Source of the DNA: CAZTYW01 sp964617695
Lineage (GTDB): Bacteria > Chloroflexota > Dehalococcoidia > UBA2247 > RBG-13-53-26
Reading direction: 5' to 3'
Length of the DNA: 27,239 nucleotides
Assembly: GCA_964617695.1 (NCBI GenBank)
Contig: CAZTYW010000024.1
Span: forward strand, 1-27,239
The notes beneath the pieces were generated by a model, which searched no databases, had not been told where the DNA came from, and saw nothing but the letters and a program-made list of their open reading frames with translations. Positions 7,821 to 16,405 of this stretch are shown piece after piece. Position numbers and translations under genes: made by a program. Positions within the stretch are counted from its first letter, which is position 1, and each line of letters starts with the position of its first letter.

Positions 7821-9185
7821 ATGAGTCCGGAGGAAGAAGCTGAAATAAAGATTCCACCGGGGAGAGAGTTTCAGTTGCCCACAGACCCTGATCACCTGTG
7901 GGACGGACTGAAGGACGTCGGGTTAGGAATAAGATGGGTAGCCGAGGTGAGGAAGTCCGACATGCAGATTGAGCTGTCGGGCCCGAAGTGGGAATACAAG
8001 AGCTACACCATCCTCGAGGTGATAGAGGACCCAGACAAGGTCAGAGACGGTATAGTTACTCTGGTAGGCCCTGACATTCACGAGGTGGAACCGGGCACCT
8101 CCGTGCCCTCTGCGTGGGACATCAATGTGTATGGCCCGGGCATTACCCAGAGACATCGTGAGTATCTGGAAAGGCAGATGGCCATGGCGCTGCACGGTAT
8201 TGAAGGGTACATGGCCTTTGGCTCGTTCCAGGCCCCGTGGATGCGGATTAGCAAGTCGGTTGCGGGCAGGCTCACTTTCGCAAAGCTATGCCAGGTCATA
8301 CATGCCTACGTCAAGACCGTCGTCCCGCAGGTGGAGAAGATGGAGTTCCGGTGGATACTCGGTGCCCCCGAGGTAGGTGGCCTTGACCTGATCCTGCCTC
8401 TCTACAAGCGCGGAATTGAGAGGTTGAAGGCACAGGAACTGTCCGTAGCGCTTGAAGACGAGGACGTGGACTTGTTCTATGGCTGCACCATCTGCAAGTC
8501 GTTGGCTCCCAACCACGTATGCGCCATTACGCCCAGCCAGATACCTTACTGTGGCATCCTCTCGTACAACGGGGCCCAGGTTACGGTGGAGCTTGACCCG
8601 GAGGGTTACATCTTCCCGATGCCCAAAGGCGAGTGTCTGGACGCTGAATCGGGAGCCTATACCGGTGTCAACGAGGCTGTGTATGAGAGATCAAACCACC
8701 AGGTAAAGCGCGTCAACATATTCAGCGCCATAAGGTACCCGACGACGAACTGTGGCTGCTTTGAAGGGGCCGCATTTTACATCCCGGAGGTGGACGGCCT
8801 GGGTCTGGCCATCAGGCGTTACATCGGTGTCACCCCCCTCGGGATCAAGTTCTCACGGCTGGCCGGCATGATCTCCGGTGGCTCACAGAACCACGGAAAC
8901 AAGGGCGTGTCTATGCGGTCCATGCAGAGCAAGACCTTCCTCAAGGGCGATGGGGGCTGGAACAGGATAGTCTGGATGCCAGCCGATTTGAAGCAGGAGG
9001 TAGCGGAATACATACCTGAAGAGATCTACGACAAGATTGCCACCGAAGAGGATACCATCGATCCTCTTGAACTGAAGGAGTTCCTCAAGAAGAAGGGACA
9101 TCCGGTAGTGGAGAAGTTCTGGAAGAATGGCGAACCACAGCCACTAAACCTACCACTCCCAGGGGCGGATTGGCCAGACAAATAA
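7821..9185 (+). CDS. cdhC: Acetyl-CoA synthase beta subunit-like protein 1 (CdhC family)
   Basis: This 454-residue protein matches the archaeal-length ACS catalytic subunit, which assembles or cleaves an acetyl unit from methyl, CO and CoA on the Ni-Ni-[4Fe-4S] A-cluster. Four cysteines C222-x2-C225-x8-C234-x9-C244 and the C311-G-C313 motif are present. Every spacing equals that of remembered Moorella AcsB (C506, C509, C518, C528, C595, C597), so the full ligand set is kept. A difference is Leu228 where AcsB has Phe512, a residue near the CO channel and nickel. A strong AAAGGAGG precedes the ATG. It is followed 15 nt later by an eight-Cys small protein and then a CODH-like protein, a module repeated from 12268. 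There is no N-terminal CODH-docking region of the bacterial AcsB type. Acetyl-CoA as the true substrate is not assured. Confidence 0.88.
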   Translation: MSPEEEAEIKIPPGREFQLPTDPDHLWDGLKDVGLGIRWVAEVRKSDMQIELSGPKWEYKSYTILEVIEDPDKVRDGIVTLVGPDIHEVEPGTSVPSAWDINVYGPGITQRHREYLERQMAMALHGIEGYMAFGSFQAPWMRISKSVAGRLTFAKLCQVIHAYVKTVVPQVEKMEFRWILGAPEVGGLDLILPLYKRGIERLKAQELSVALEDEDVDLFYGCTICKSLAPNHVCAITPSQIPYCGILSYNGAQVTVELDPEGYIFPMPKGECLDAESGAYTGVNEAVYERSNHQVKRVNIFSAIRYPTTNCGCFEGAAFYIPEVDGLGLAIRRYIGVTPLGIKFSRLAGMISGGSQNHGNKGVSMRSMQSKTFLKGDGGWNRIVWMPADLKQEVAEYIPEEIYDKIATEEDTIDPLELKEFLKKKGHPVVEKFWKNGEPQPLNLPLPGADWPDK

Positions 9186-9200
9186 CTTTGGAGGTTTACC

Positions 9201-9416
9201 ATGGGAGAGAGCGTCTGCGGTGTGTGTCAGAAAATGGAAGCAGAGTGGAAGTGCAGCGTATGCGGCATTCAGCTGTGTTCCGAGTGCGTTCGAGAGGTGA
9301 CGAAGGAGAACCCCGGTCAGAGGGTCCTGGGTGTATTGACGAGCCCCCTGAAATCGGGGACGAAAAAGCAGAGAGTATGCGAGAAATGCATGAAGGAAGT
9401 GGATTTCGTCGACTAG
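9201..9416 (+). CDS. Small eight-cysteine protein 1, cross-brace zinc-finger-like
   Basis: This 71-residue protein has four CxxC pairs (C6/C9, C18/C21, C26/C29, C60/C63). The order and spacing, C-x2-C-x8-C-x2-C-x4-C-x2-C-x30-C-x2-C, resemble FYVE/B-box-type cross-brace fingers that bind two Zn ions; Fe-S or nickel binding is not excluded. There is no signal peptide or membrane segment. The middle is rich in Lys/Arg. A TTGGAGG site precedes the ATG, and the gene starts 15 nt after the ACS-like stop. A paralogue with the same Cys layout sits at 13654 in the same position of the second module, implying a conserved partner role, for example as an assembly factor or linker of the ACS/CODH-like pair. 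I know of no named family for it. Confidence 0.8.
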   Translation: MGESVCGVCQKMEAEWKCSVCGIQLCSECVREVTKENPGQRVLGVLTSPLKSGTKKQRVCEKCMKEVDFVD

Positions 9417-9630
9417 GCGCAAGCTGCTCCTCAGCTAGCTCTTTGGGGGCGAAACCCAACGTATGAGTCAACCTGGCCGTGACAAAAGCGAAGGACTCGC
9501 ATATCGAAGCGAACCCGGCCTTGAACGGGCGACCAACCCATCGAGCAAGCGAATGCTGGATGGGTCGCTCAGGGCCAGAGTGCTGCATCTTCAGCGGGGC
9601 TGATTATACGTATCTTGGAGGGAAAGAGCT

Positions 9631-12117
9631 GTGAAAGATAACAGAGTTGCCAACGTCGGGTCCCTAGAAGTTGACATCAGCGAAGTCGTGCGTGACGCCC
9701 GGGGTCACGAGGATGAGATTGTCGAGATAATGGAGAACGACTTCGTTGAGGGACGCCACAGCAACTTTGGGGGATGGATAACCTTCCTGCCTGACGCAGC
9801 AGACGTAGCGGAGTTGGACCGCGCTCTGCTGGAGAAGTACCCCCCCTTGTACACCCAGCCCCAGGGGGTCTGCACTGATTGTGGCCTGGGACCCTGCAAT
9901 TTGAACGAAACCCGGGGCAAGTGTGGACTTGAGATAGAGGCCCTCCAGGGCAGGCTGAGCCTGCGAAAAGCTTGCCGCGGCTGCGCGACGCAAATGACAG
10001 CCAGCCGACGACTGCTGAATTATGCTCTCAAGCGTTGGCCGGAGGATACGCCCGTCAGCATGGGCGACATCCTGAGCATCTCTGACCACGCCCCCGCCAT
10101 AAGCGTCCTTTCTGGAATATACGTCAAGACTGTCAAGGACGTAAACAGAGCGCTCTCTTACGGAGAAGCTCAACTGGCCAAGCTCTTCCAGGCGAGCTAC
10201 TCGGGTACGGGAACGGCTGCAAACTTCGAAAGCATGGTATTGCATGTCGGGTCACTTTTGCTCCTTGCCATGGGAGTAGCCGAGCTGCTGAAGATCGCTT
10301 GCTTTGGCTTCATCAGCGCAGCCAATACGGACCTCGAAGAGATCGAGCAATTCCCCGCTCCGAGCGTGGAAGGCGGCTGGGCATCCATAGAGAGCGGGAA
10401 GCCGGTCATAGCTTTCGTCGGCGACGATTTCCTACCGGGGTGGTGCGCCATAGACCACATGAAGCAGAACGATCTGACAGACAAGATCGAGATATGCGGC
10501 ATCGGTGCAGCAGGCGACGACATAGTGCGCTTCTACGATAGGGGTCGAATTGTGGCCCCAATGGTCAGAGCGCCAAAGGCAATCAGAAATGGCCTGTTTG
10601 ACGTCGTTGTCGCCAGCCCAAGTTGCATGCCTGTTGACCTCCTGTCCGAGGCAGTGCTTGTCGACAGCAAGCTTATATGGGTAGGTCACAACGGGATCAA
10701 CGATCTGGCTGATAGCACGGACGAGCCGGTGGATAAGATAGTCGACGCCCTGGTCAGTAGAGCAAAAGCAGTCTGGATCAGAGACGTAGAGAAGGCGGGC
10801 GAGGTGGCAGTAAAAGTAGCCCAGAAAGCAAAAAGGAAGGGCGACTATGCCATCCCCGACGACGCAGCCATCAAGCAGGCGAAGGAGCACAAGCAGGACT
10901 GCGATCTTTGTTCCATGGCATGCCCGGTTGGGCTGCCAGTAGCCAGGGCGGTCAGGCAGTTGAGCACGGGTGACTGGGCGGGGTTCTTCGAAGTGGAGAG
11001 GGGCTGCAATTTCTGCGGCAAGTGCGAAGAGGCCTGCCCGAGCAAGGTCCGCCTGCGTGACATCATAGTATCTGCCGAGAGAAAGCAGGCCAGCACAGAC
11101 AAGTTCATCATGAGGCCGGGCAGAGGGCCAATATCAATTACCGAGTTGCTGCAGTCGGCCTTCGCCGTGGGCTGGGGCAGCATACCCGCCATGGTTACTA
11201 TCTTTGGCTGCGGCGATGCACACAAGGACGAGATTGCCTGGATAGCCGACGAGCTACTCAACGGCGGCTGCATGGTCTTCACCGCCGGTTGTGCCGGAGG
11301 CGAGGTGGCTCGCTGCTTCAACGAAGCGAAAGGCAAATTCCTTTTCCAGCAGTACCCGGCTACCTGCGCGGGCAGGAACATGGTGAACTGCGGGAGTTGC
11401 TCTGCCATCTGCCACGCACTGCCAATGTACCTTATGCTCCGGCCCTCCGGCGGCATACCGCTTTTCGGCTCCATACCGCCGCTGGGAGACTCCATCAATC
11501 TTGGTGGTGCCCAGTCTCTCATCTTGTGGGGGGCTGTGCCCGACAGGATGTATGCCGCCGCGGCGGGATGGGCGCGCCTGGGGTCGACCGTCATAGTGGG
11601 GCCCGCCTCGTCCCTGGGATGGAACCGATATCTCGTCGGCAACAGGTATGACCGGAGCAAATGGTGGGTCCATCATGGAGAAACGGGGAAAAGACGCGAG
11701 GTTGAGCCGGTACCGGAGCATCTTATCGTACCGGTCGAAACCAAAGAGGAAGCACTGACCATGCTGGCCCGGTCCGTACTGAAAGTAAAGGACTACAGGG
11801 AGAGCAGGGCCACGCACCTTGAAGTCCTCATCGACTATTACGAGCGCTTCTATGACCAATTGCCCGAAGACTGGCCTCTGGCCGTCAGGTCGGATTTCGA
11901 GCTGCCGCCCAGATACAGGAGGCGCATGGTCAACCTGCTGGGGTCCGAACATGGATGGGAAACGGAAGGGATGAAGATAAAAAGGGCAAAACACCGGGAC
12001 GGCAGGCTAATGACCATGTCGGAATTCGCCGCCAGCTACGGGATGGAGCAGGGAATCTACAACACCAGGATTCGCAGCGCCTTGCCCTTGCGCCTCAGAG
12101 ACAAGGCAGAAGAATAA
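9631..12117 (+). CDS. CO dehydrogenase alpha-like protein 1 (CdhA family) with incomplete C-cluster
   Basis: This 828-residue protein has the layout of archaeal-type CODH alpha: an N-terminal C81-x2-C84-x4-C89...CG cluster motif, a helical region, a CODH core, an inserted ferredoxin-like domain (CDLCSMACP and CNFCGKCEEACP, about 425-470) and a second core domain. Of the C-cluster ligands known from CooS-II, four appear kept: C332 (PSCMPVD), C527 (FGCGD), C554 (AGCAG) and C590 (GSC). The pendant-iron ligands are missing: the GHNxxP His is Asp265 (GDDFLP), and the GICCTG cysteines are Gly-Ala (GIGAAG, 290-295). The His-rich proton path after the first cluster is also absent (TQMTASR). The GTG start follows TTGGAGGG. 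Ordinary CO/CO2 chemistry is therefore doubtful; electron transfer or a different cluster reaction is possible. It is the third gene of module 1. Confidence 0.85.
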   Translation: MKDNRVANVGSLEVDISEVVRDARGHEDEIVEIMENDFVEGRHSNFGGWITFLPDAADVAELDRALLEKYPPLYTQPQGVCTDCGLGPCNLNETRGKCGLEIEALQGRLSLRKACRGCATQMTASRRLLNYALKRWPEDTPVSMGDILSISDHAPAISVLSGIYVKTVKDVNRALSYGEAQLAKLFQASYSGTGTAANFESMVLHVGSLLLLAMGVAELLKIACFGFISAANTDLEEIEQFPAPSVEGGWASIESGKPVIAFVGDDFLPGWCAIDHMKQNDLTDKIEICGIGAAGDDIVRFYDRGRIVAPMVRAPKAIRNGLFDVVVASPSCMPVDLLSEAVLVDSKLIWVGHNGINDLADSTDEPVDKIVDALVSRAKAVWIRDVEKAGEVAVKVAQKAKRKGDYAIPDDAAIKQAKEHKQDCDLCSMACPVGLPVARAVRQLSTGDWAGFFEVERGCNFCGKCEEACPSKVRLRDIIVSAERKQASTDKFIMRPGRGPISITELLQSAFAVGWGSIPAMVTIFGCGDAHKDEIAWIADELLNGGCMVFTAGCAGGEVARCFNEAKGKFLFQQYPATCAGRNMVNCGSCSAICHALPMYLMLRPSGGIPLFGSIPPLGDSINLGGAQSLILWGAVPDRMYAAAAGWARLGSTVIVGPASSLGWNRYLVGNRYDRSKWWVHHGETGKRREVEPVPEHLIVPVETKEEALTMLARSVLKVKDYRESRATHLEVLIDYYERFYDQLPEDWPLAVRSDFELPPRYRRRMVNLLGSEHGWETEGMKIKRAKHRDGRLMTMSEFAASYGMEQGIYNTRIRSALPLRLRDKAEE

Positions 12118-12267
12118 TGTCTTCGCTCAGGGAGCAACGGACAAAGGGATATCACCCCGTCTTGTAGCTCAACCATCTTAATCGAACAACCGGGCAGTCG
12201 GGACGTGGCGTGTGGGCGGGTTTGCCGGTCATATTACCGATCATGTATCCATGAAGGGGGTAGGCAA

Positions 12268-13641
12268 ATGGCTATTCCGGAGGAAGAAGCAGTAGTAAAG
12301 CTGCCACCTGGCAGGGTATTCCAGTTGCCTACGGAGCTGGACCACCTGTGGGACGGGTTGGACGATATTGGGCTGGGCCTGAGGTGGCTGAGCGAGGTGA
12401 AGAAGGCCGACATGCACATTGAGTTGGGCGGGCCCAAGTGGGACTACAAGATGTTCTCCATCTTTTACATTGAGGAGGACCCCGAGAAGGTCAAAGATGG
12501 CGAAGTCAAGCTGATTGGGCCTGATATTCCCGAAGTTCAACCCGGTACTTCTCTGCCCGGCGGTTTTACCGTCAGGATCTACGGCAAGACGTTGACTCAG
12601 GAACATCAGGGCTATGTGTCCAGATGCATAGGCCAGGCGCTGCAGGGTATGGAGGGATTCATGCTGTTCGGTTCACCCGACGGCCTGTGGATAAGGGTGA
12701 GCAAGGACGTAGCAGACAGGCTTACCTTCGCCAAGATATCTCAGTTCTGCTACGCCACGGCCAGGACGCTTATCCCCCAGGTAGACGCCGTTGCATTCTT
12801 CTGGGCAGTGGGGGCTCCCGAAGTGGGTGGGCTTGAGTTGATGGACCCCCTCATTGAATGGGCCAAAGAGAGATTCAAGATCATAAGCGCCAAGGAGCTC
12901 TACGACGATGAGGATGTGGATACGTTCTATGGATGCACTATCTGCAAATCGCTGGCGCCGAACCACGCCTGCGTTCTCACGCCCAGCGCGCTGCCCTACT
13001 GTGGCATCATAGGTTACGACTCAGCCAGAGTCACCGCTGAGATGGACCCGGAGGGGTACGTTTTCCCCATCCCAAAGGGCGAGTGTCTCGATCCTGAACT
13101 CGGGCACTACTCAGGCGTGGACGAGGCCATATATGAGAAGTCCAATCATCTGGTGGAACATGTCAACATATACAGCAGCATACGGTACCCCACCACCAAC
13201 TGCGGCTGCTTTGAGGCAGCCTCTTTCTACATACCTGAGGTCGACGGCATCGGTCTGGCTATGCGGCGCTACACCAAGATGACCCCTCTGGGCATCAGGT
13301 TCTCCACTCTGGCAGGCCAGATTTCCGGCGGGGCACAGAATCACGGTTTCAAGGGACTGTCCATCGCCGGCATGTCCAGCCAGAACTTCCTCCGCGGAGA
13401 CGGAGGCTGGAACCGAATAGTCTGGATGCCCGCAGATCTGAAGGAGGACATGGCAGACATCATCCCGGAGGAGATCTACGACAAGATTGTCACCGAGGAA
13501 GAGACCGTCGATCCTGTGGAGCTCAAGGAGTTGCTCGTCCAAAAAGGACATCCAATAGTGAAGATGTTCTGGAAGGACGGTGAACCCCAGCCACTGACCC
13601 TGCCCCTTCCGGGGGAAGATTGGCCCGACGAGCGAACTTAG
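12268..13641 (+). CDS. cdhC: Acetyl-CoA synthase beta subunit-like protein 2 (CdhC family)
   Basis: This 457-residue paralogue of the gene at 7821 starts the second module. The A-cluster set is again complete and identically spaced: C223, C226, C235, C245 and C312-G-C314. Leu229 replaces the AcsB Phe512 as in copy 1, so the change is shared rather than random. I chose the ATG at 12268 because AAGGGGG lies 7 nt upstream and the protein then begins MAIPEEE, parallel to MSPEEE of copy 1; an open frame extends to 12205 but has no counterpart. It follows the first CODH-like gene by 150 nt with no recognisable promoter. Full length and intact, it is likely a working second isoform with a related substrate. 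Confidence 0.88.
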   Translation: MAIPEEEAVVKLPPGRVFQLPTELDHLWDGLDDIGLGLRWLSEVKKADMHIELGGPKWDYKMFSIFYIEEDPEKVKDGEVKLIGPDIPEVQPGTSLPGGFTVRIYGKTLTQEHQGYVSRCIGQALQGMEGFMLFGSPDGLWIRVSKDVADRLTFAKISQFCYATARTLIPQVDAVAFFWAVGAPEVGGLELMDPLIEWAKERFKIISAKELYDDEDVDTFYGCTICKSLAPNHACVLTPSALPYCGIIGYDSARVTAEMDPEGYVFPIPKGECLDPELGHYSGVDEAIYEKSNHLVEHVNIYSSIRYPTTNCGCFEAASFYIPEVDGIGLAMRRYTKMTPLGIRFSTLAGQISGGAQNHGFKGLSIAGMSSQNFLRGDGGWNRIVWMPADLKEDMADIIPEEIYDKIVTEEETVDPVELKELLVQKGHPIVKMFWKDGEPQPLTLPLPGEDWPDERT

Positions 13642-13653
13642 ATTGGGGGAGAA

Positions 13654-13878
13654 ATGGCAGAACAACAAACGTGCGGTGTATGCAAGAAGAAGGACGCACA
13701 GTGGACTTGCCAGGAATGCGGCGTAGCCTTGTGTGAAGAGTGCGTTCGGGAGGTCAGGATCGAGTCGACCAGGCCCGGCCAGAGGATGATGGGCAGGGTG
13801 ACAAGCCCTATGAAGTCAGCGGTGAAGAAGCTGAAGGTATGCGAGAAATGCTTCAAGGAGAAGGAGTTCCTCGGCTAG
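13654..13878 (+). CDS. Small eight-cysteine protein 2, cross-brace zinc-finger-like
   Basis: This 74-residue paralogue of the 9201 gene has C7/C10, C19/C22, C27/C30 and C63/C66, with C-x2-C-x8-C-x2-C-x4-C-x2-C spacing identical to copy 1 and only the last linker two residues longer. Outside the cysteines, the ECVREV, PGQR, TSP(L/M)KS and VCEKC(M/F)KE segments are also shared, so selection acts on more than the metal sites. It begins 12 nt after the ACS-like stop with a GGGGGAG site and ends 37 nt before the CODH-like gene. Its retention between each ACS/CODH-like pair argues for a role in building or holding that pair. The function is unknown. Confidence 0.8.
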   Translation: MAEQQTCGVCKKKDAQWTCQECGVALCEECVREVRIESTRPGQRMMGRVTSPMKSAVKKLKVCEKCFKEKEFLG

Positions 13879-13915
13879 GCACACCGGTCACCATCGATGG
13901 TACCGAAGGAGAGGA

Positions 13916-16405
13916 ATGATGGAAGACAAGCGGATCGCACGCGTCGGGCCTCATAAGGTTGACATCGGCGAGGTTGTACGTGATCCCCGCGGTATCGAAG
14001 ACGTGGTCAAGGACATCCTGGAGAACGACTTTGTCGAGAGCCGCTATGCGCAGTTCGGGGCCTGGTTGAACATTCTCCCCGATGCTGCAGACCTTGCAGA
14101 CTGGGACAGGACACTGCTGGACAGGTATGAACCGCTGTACCTGCAGCCTCACGATACCTGTGCCGACTGCGGATCGGGGCCCTGCGATCTGAGCAAAGGG
14201 CCCGGGAAGTGTGGACTCGAGCTGGATGCCTTCCAGGGCAGGTTGAGCTTGAGGAAGGCATGCCGCGGCTGTCTGGGCCAGATGACGGCCAGTCGAGAGT
14301 TGCTGGACTACTGCCTGAAGGTATGGGGGGAAGACAAGCCGGTCACCTTTGGCGAGTTGCTGACCATGTCGGACGCATGCCCGCCCGTAGGCACCTTGAG
14401 CGGCATCTACGTCAAGAATGTCAAGGACTTGAACAGGGTGCTCTCCTACGGAGAAGCTCAACTGGCCAAGCTGCTCCAGGCAAGCTACTCGGGGACGGGA
14501 ACGGCAGCAGATTTTGAAAGCATGGTGATGCACGCCGGGTCCGTCCTGCTGCTGGCCATGGGAGTATCGGAGTTGTTGAAGGTCTCCTGTTTTGACTTCG
14601 TCTCAGCCGCCAGGCAGAAGATCGATGAGCTGGACAACTTCCCGCCGGCCAGCACTGCCGGAGGATGGGCCTCCGTTGAGGAAGGAAAGCCCGTGGTAGC
14701 CTTTGCTGGCGACAGTTTCTTGCCAGCCTGGTGCGCCATCCAGTACATGCAGCAGAACGACCTCACCGGGAGAATGGAAATATGCGGCATCGGGCCTGCG
14801 GGCGATGACGTGATACGTTTCTATGACCGGTGTCGCATTGTTGCCCCCATGGTGAGAGCGGGGAAAGCCATCAGAAATGGCGTCTTCGATGTGGTGGTTG
14901 CCAGCGCAGCATGTATGCCACTGGACATGCTATCCGAAGCGGAGCGGGTGGAGAGCAAGTTCATATGGGTCAGTCCGCAGGGGGTGGGGAACCTCGCTGA
15001 TCGAACGGACGAGCCGGCAGATAGCATAGTCGACGCCCTCCTTGGGGGTGAGAAGGCGGCCTGGATCAGGGACCCCGAAAAGGCGGGTGAAGTGGCCGTC
15101 AGAGTAGCACAGAAACTGGACCGCAAGGGACAGTACGTTCTCAGCGACAAGGCTGCAGTTGAGCAGGCAAAGAAGTGCAAAGAGGACTGCGATCTCTGCA
15201 GCTTCGCCTGCCCCAACAGCCTGCCCCTGTCCAGGGCAGTCAGACGGCTAGAGGAGGGCAACTGGAACGGTCTCTTTGAAGTGGAGAAGGGGTGCTATTT
15301 CTGCGGCAAGTGTGAGGCAGTCTGCCCCGGCCAGGTGGGACTGCGAGACATCATAGTGGCGGCTGAAAGGAAGAAGGCAGCCGATGACAGATTCGTCATG
15401 AGGGCTGGAAGGGGGCCGCTGCCGCTCACGGAGATACTGCAGTCAGCCTTCTCGATGGTCTGGGGTAATGCGCCCGGCATCGTCATAGTCCTGGGCTGCG
15501 GCGACGCCTACCGGGACGACATCGGCTGGCTGGCCTACGAGCTGACCAGGCGCAACTGCATAGTGTTCGTCGCAGGTTGCGGCGCGGCAGAGATCGCCCG
15601 GAGCTACCACGAGAGGAAGGGCAAGTATATCTTCGAACAATACCTGTCCTCCATCGAACCACGGTCTATCATCAACTGTGGTTCGTGCACGGCGACTTCT
15701 CTGGCAAACAACATGTATATGTACTCGCGGGCGGCGGGTGGCATTCCTCTATATGGGGGCATACCGGAGATAGGAGAAGGTTCGCTGTACACCACCTTCT
15801 CGCTGGTAATATGGGGAGCCCTACCGGACAGGATGCATGCTGCGGCGGCCGCATACGCCCGCCTGGGCGTCAGGACCATCATGGGACCGGCTTCAGGGTG
15901 GACCTGGAGCCGATACCTGCCGGGCAACAGGTACGACCGGAGCAAATGGTGGGTCTATCACGGGGATGATGGCGCCAAGAGGGAAACCGAACCCATCCCC
16001 GAGCACCTCATTATCCCCGTAGAGACCAAAGAGGAAGTCATCACCATGACGGCGCGCACCTTCTTCAGTACCTCGGAGATGAGGGAAGGCAGAGCCACAC
16101 GGCTGGACCTGCTGATTGAGCTGTACCGCCTGTTCTACGGGCAGCTTCCTGAGGACTGGGACCTTCTGGTGAGGTCACACCTGGACATACCCACCAGACA
16201 CAGAATCAGGCTCATCAAGGTGCTGCAGGAGGAACATGGCTGGGAAGGGGAAGGAGTGCGGATCACCAGGGCCAGGAACCGTGACGGCAAGCTGATGACC
16301 CTGTCAGAGTTCAACACCAGCTATGGAATGGAGTTGGGCAGGTACCATTGCCGGCTGCAACGGCTGTTGCCGAAGCACGTCAAAGAGCGAAGGAAAACCA
16401 CTTAA
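13916..16405 (+). CDS. CO dehydrogenase alpha-like protein 2 (CdhA family) with incomplete C-cluster
   Basis: This 829-residue paralogue of the gene at 9631 has the same domain order: an N-terminal CADCGSGPC...KCG cluster, a core, ferredoxin motifs (CDLCSFACP, CYFCGKCEAVCP) and a second core. It shows the same losses: Asp266 in GDSFLP replaces the C-cluster His, and Gly-Pro-Ala (GIGPAG, 292-296) replaces the ligand Cys region. The cubane/Ni cysteines remain in SAACMPLD, LGCGD, AGCGA and GSC. Two ATGs are adjacent (13916, 13919) behind AAGGAGAGG; the second aligns better with copy 1. A difference from copy 1 is an extra Cys in KKCKEDC where copy 1 has His. Its 3' end overlaps the convergent Fe-S gene by 4 nt, leaving no room for a terminator. 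It may act as the electron-transfer partner of ACS-like protein 2. Confidence 0.85.
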   Translation: MMEDKRIARVGPHKVDIGEVVRDPRGIEDVVKDILENDFVESRYAQFGAWLNILPDAADLADWDRTLLDRYEPLYLQPHDTCADCGSGPCDLSKGPGKCGLELDAFQGRLSLRKACRGCLGQMTASRELLDYCLKVWGEDKPVTFGELLTMSDACPPVGTLSGIYVKNVKDLNRVLSYGEAQLAKLLQASYSGTGTAADFESMVMHAGSVLLLAMGVSELLKVSCFDFVSAARQKIDELDNFPPASTAGGWASVEEGKPVVAFAGDSFLPAWCAIQYMQQNDLTGRMEICGIGPAGDDVIRFYDRCRIVAPMVRAGKAIRNGVFDVVVASAACMPLDMLSEAERVESKFIWVSPQGVGNLADRTDEPADSIVDALLGGEKAAWIRDPEKAGEVAVRVAQKLDRKGQYVLSDKAAVEQAKKCKEDCDLCSFACPNSLPLSRAVRRLEEGNWNGLFEVEKGCYFCGKCEAVCPGQVGLRDIIVAAERKKAADDRFVMRAGRGPLPLTEILQSAFSMVWGNAPGIVIVLGCGDAYRDDIGWLAYELTRRNCIVFVAGCGAAEIARSYHERKGKYIFEQYLSSIEPRSIINCGSCTATSLANNMYMYSRAAGGIPLYGGIPEIGEGSLYTTFSLVIWGALPDRMHAAAAAYARLGVRTIMGPASGWTWSRYLPGNRYDRSKWWVYHGDDGAKRETEPIPEHLIIPVETKEEVITMTARTFFSTSEMREGRATRLDLLIELYRLFYGQLPEDWDLLVRSHLDIPTRHRIRLIKVLQEEHGWEGEGVRITRARNRDGKLMTLSEFNTSYGMELGRYHCRLQRLLPKHVKERRKTT

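Noticed and set aside
9530..9570. Inverted repeat ACCCATC/GATGGGT before the first CODH-like gene as a terminator
   Set aside because: It has only 7 bp with a 16-nt loop and no T-tract, and the genes on either side belong to one module.
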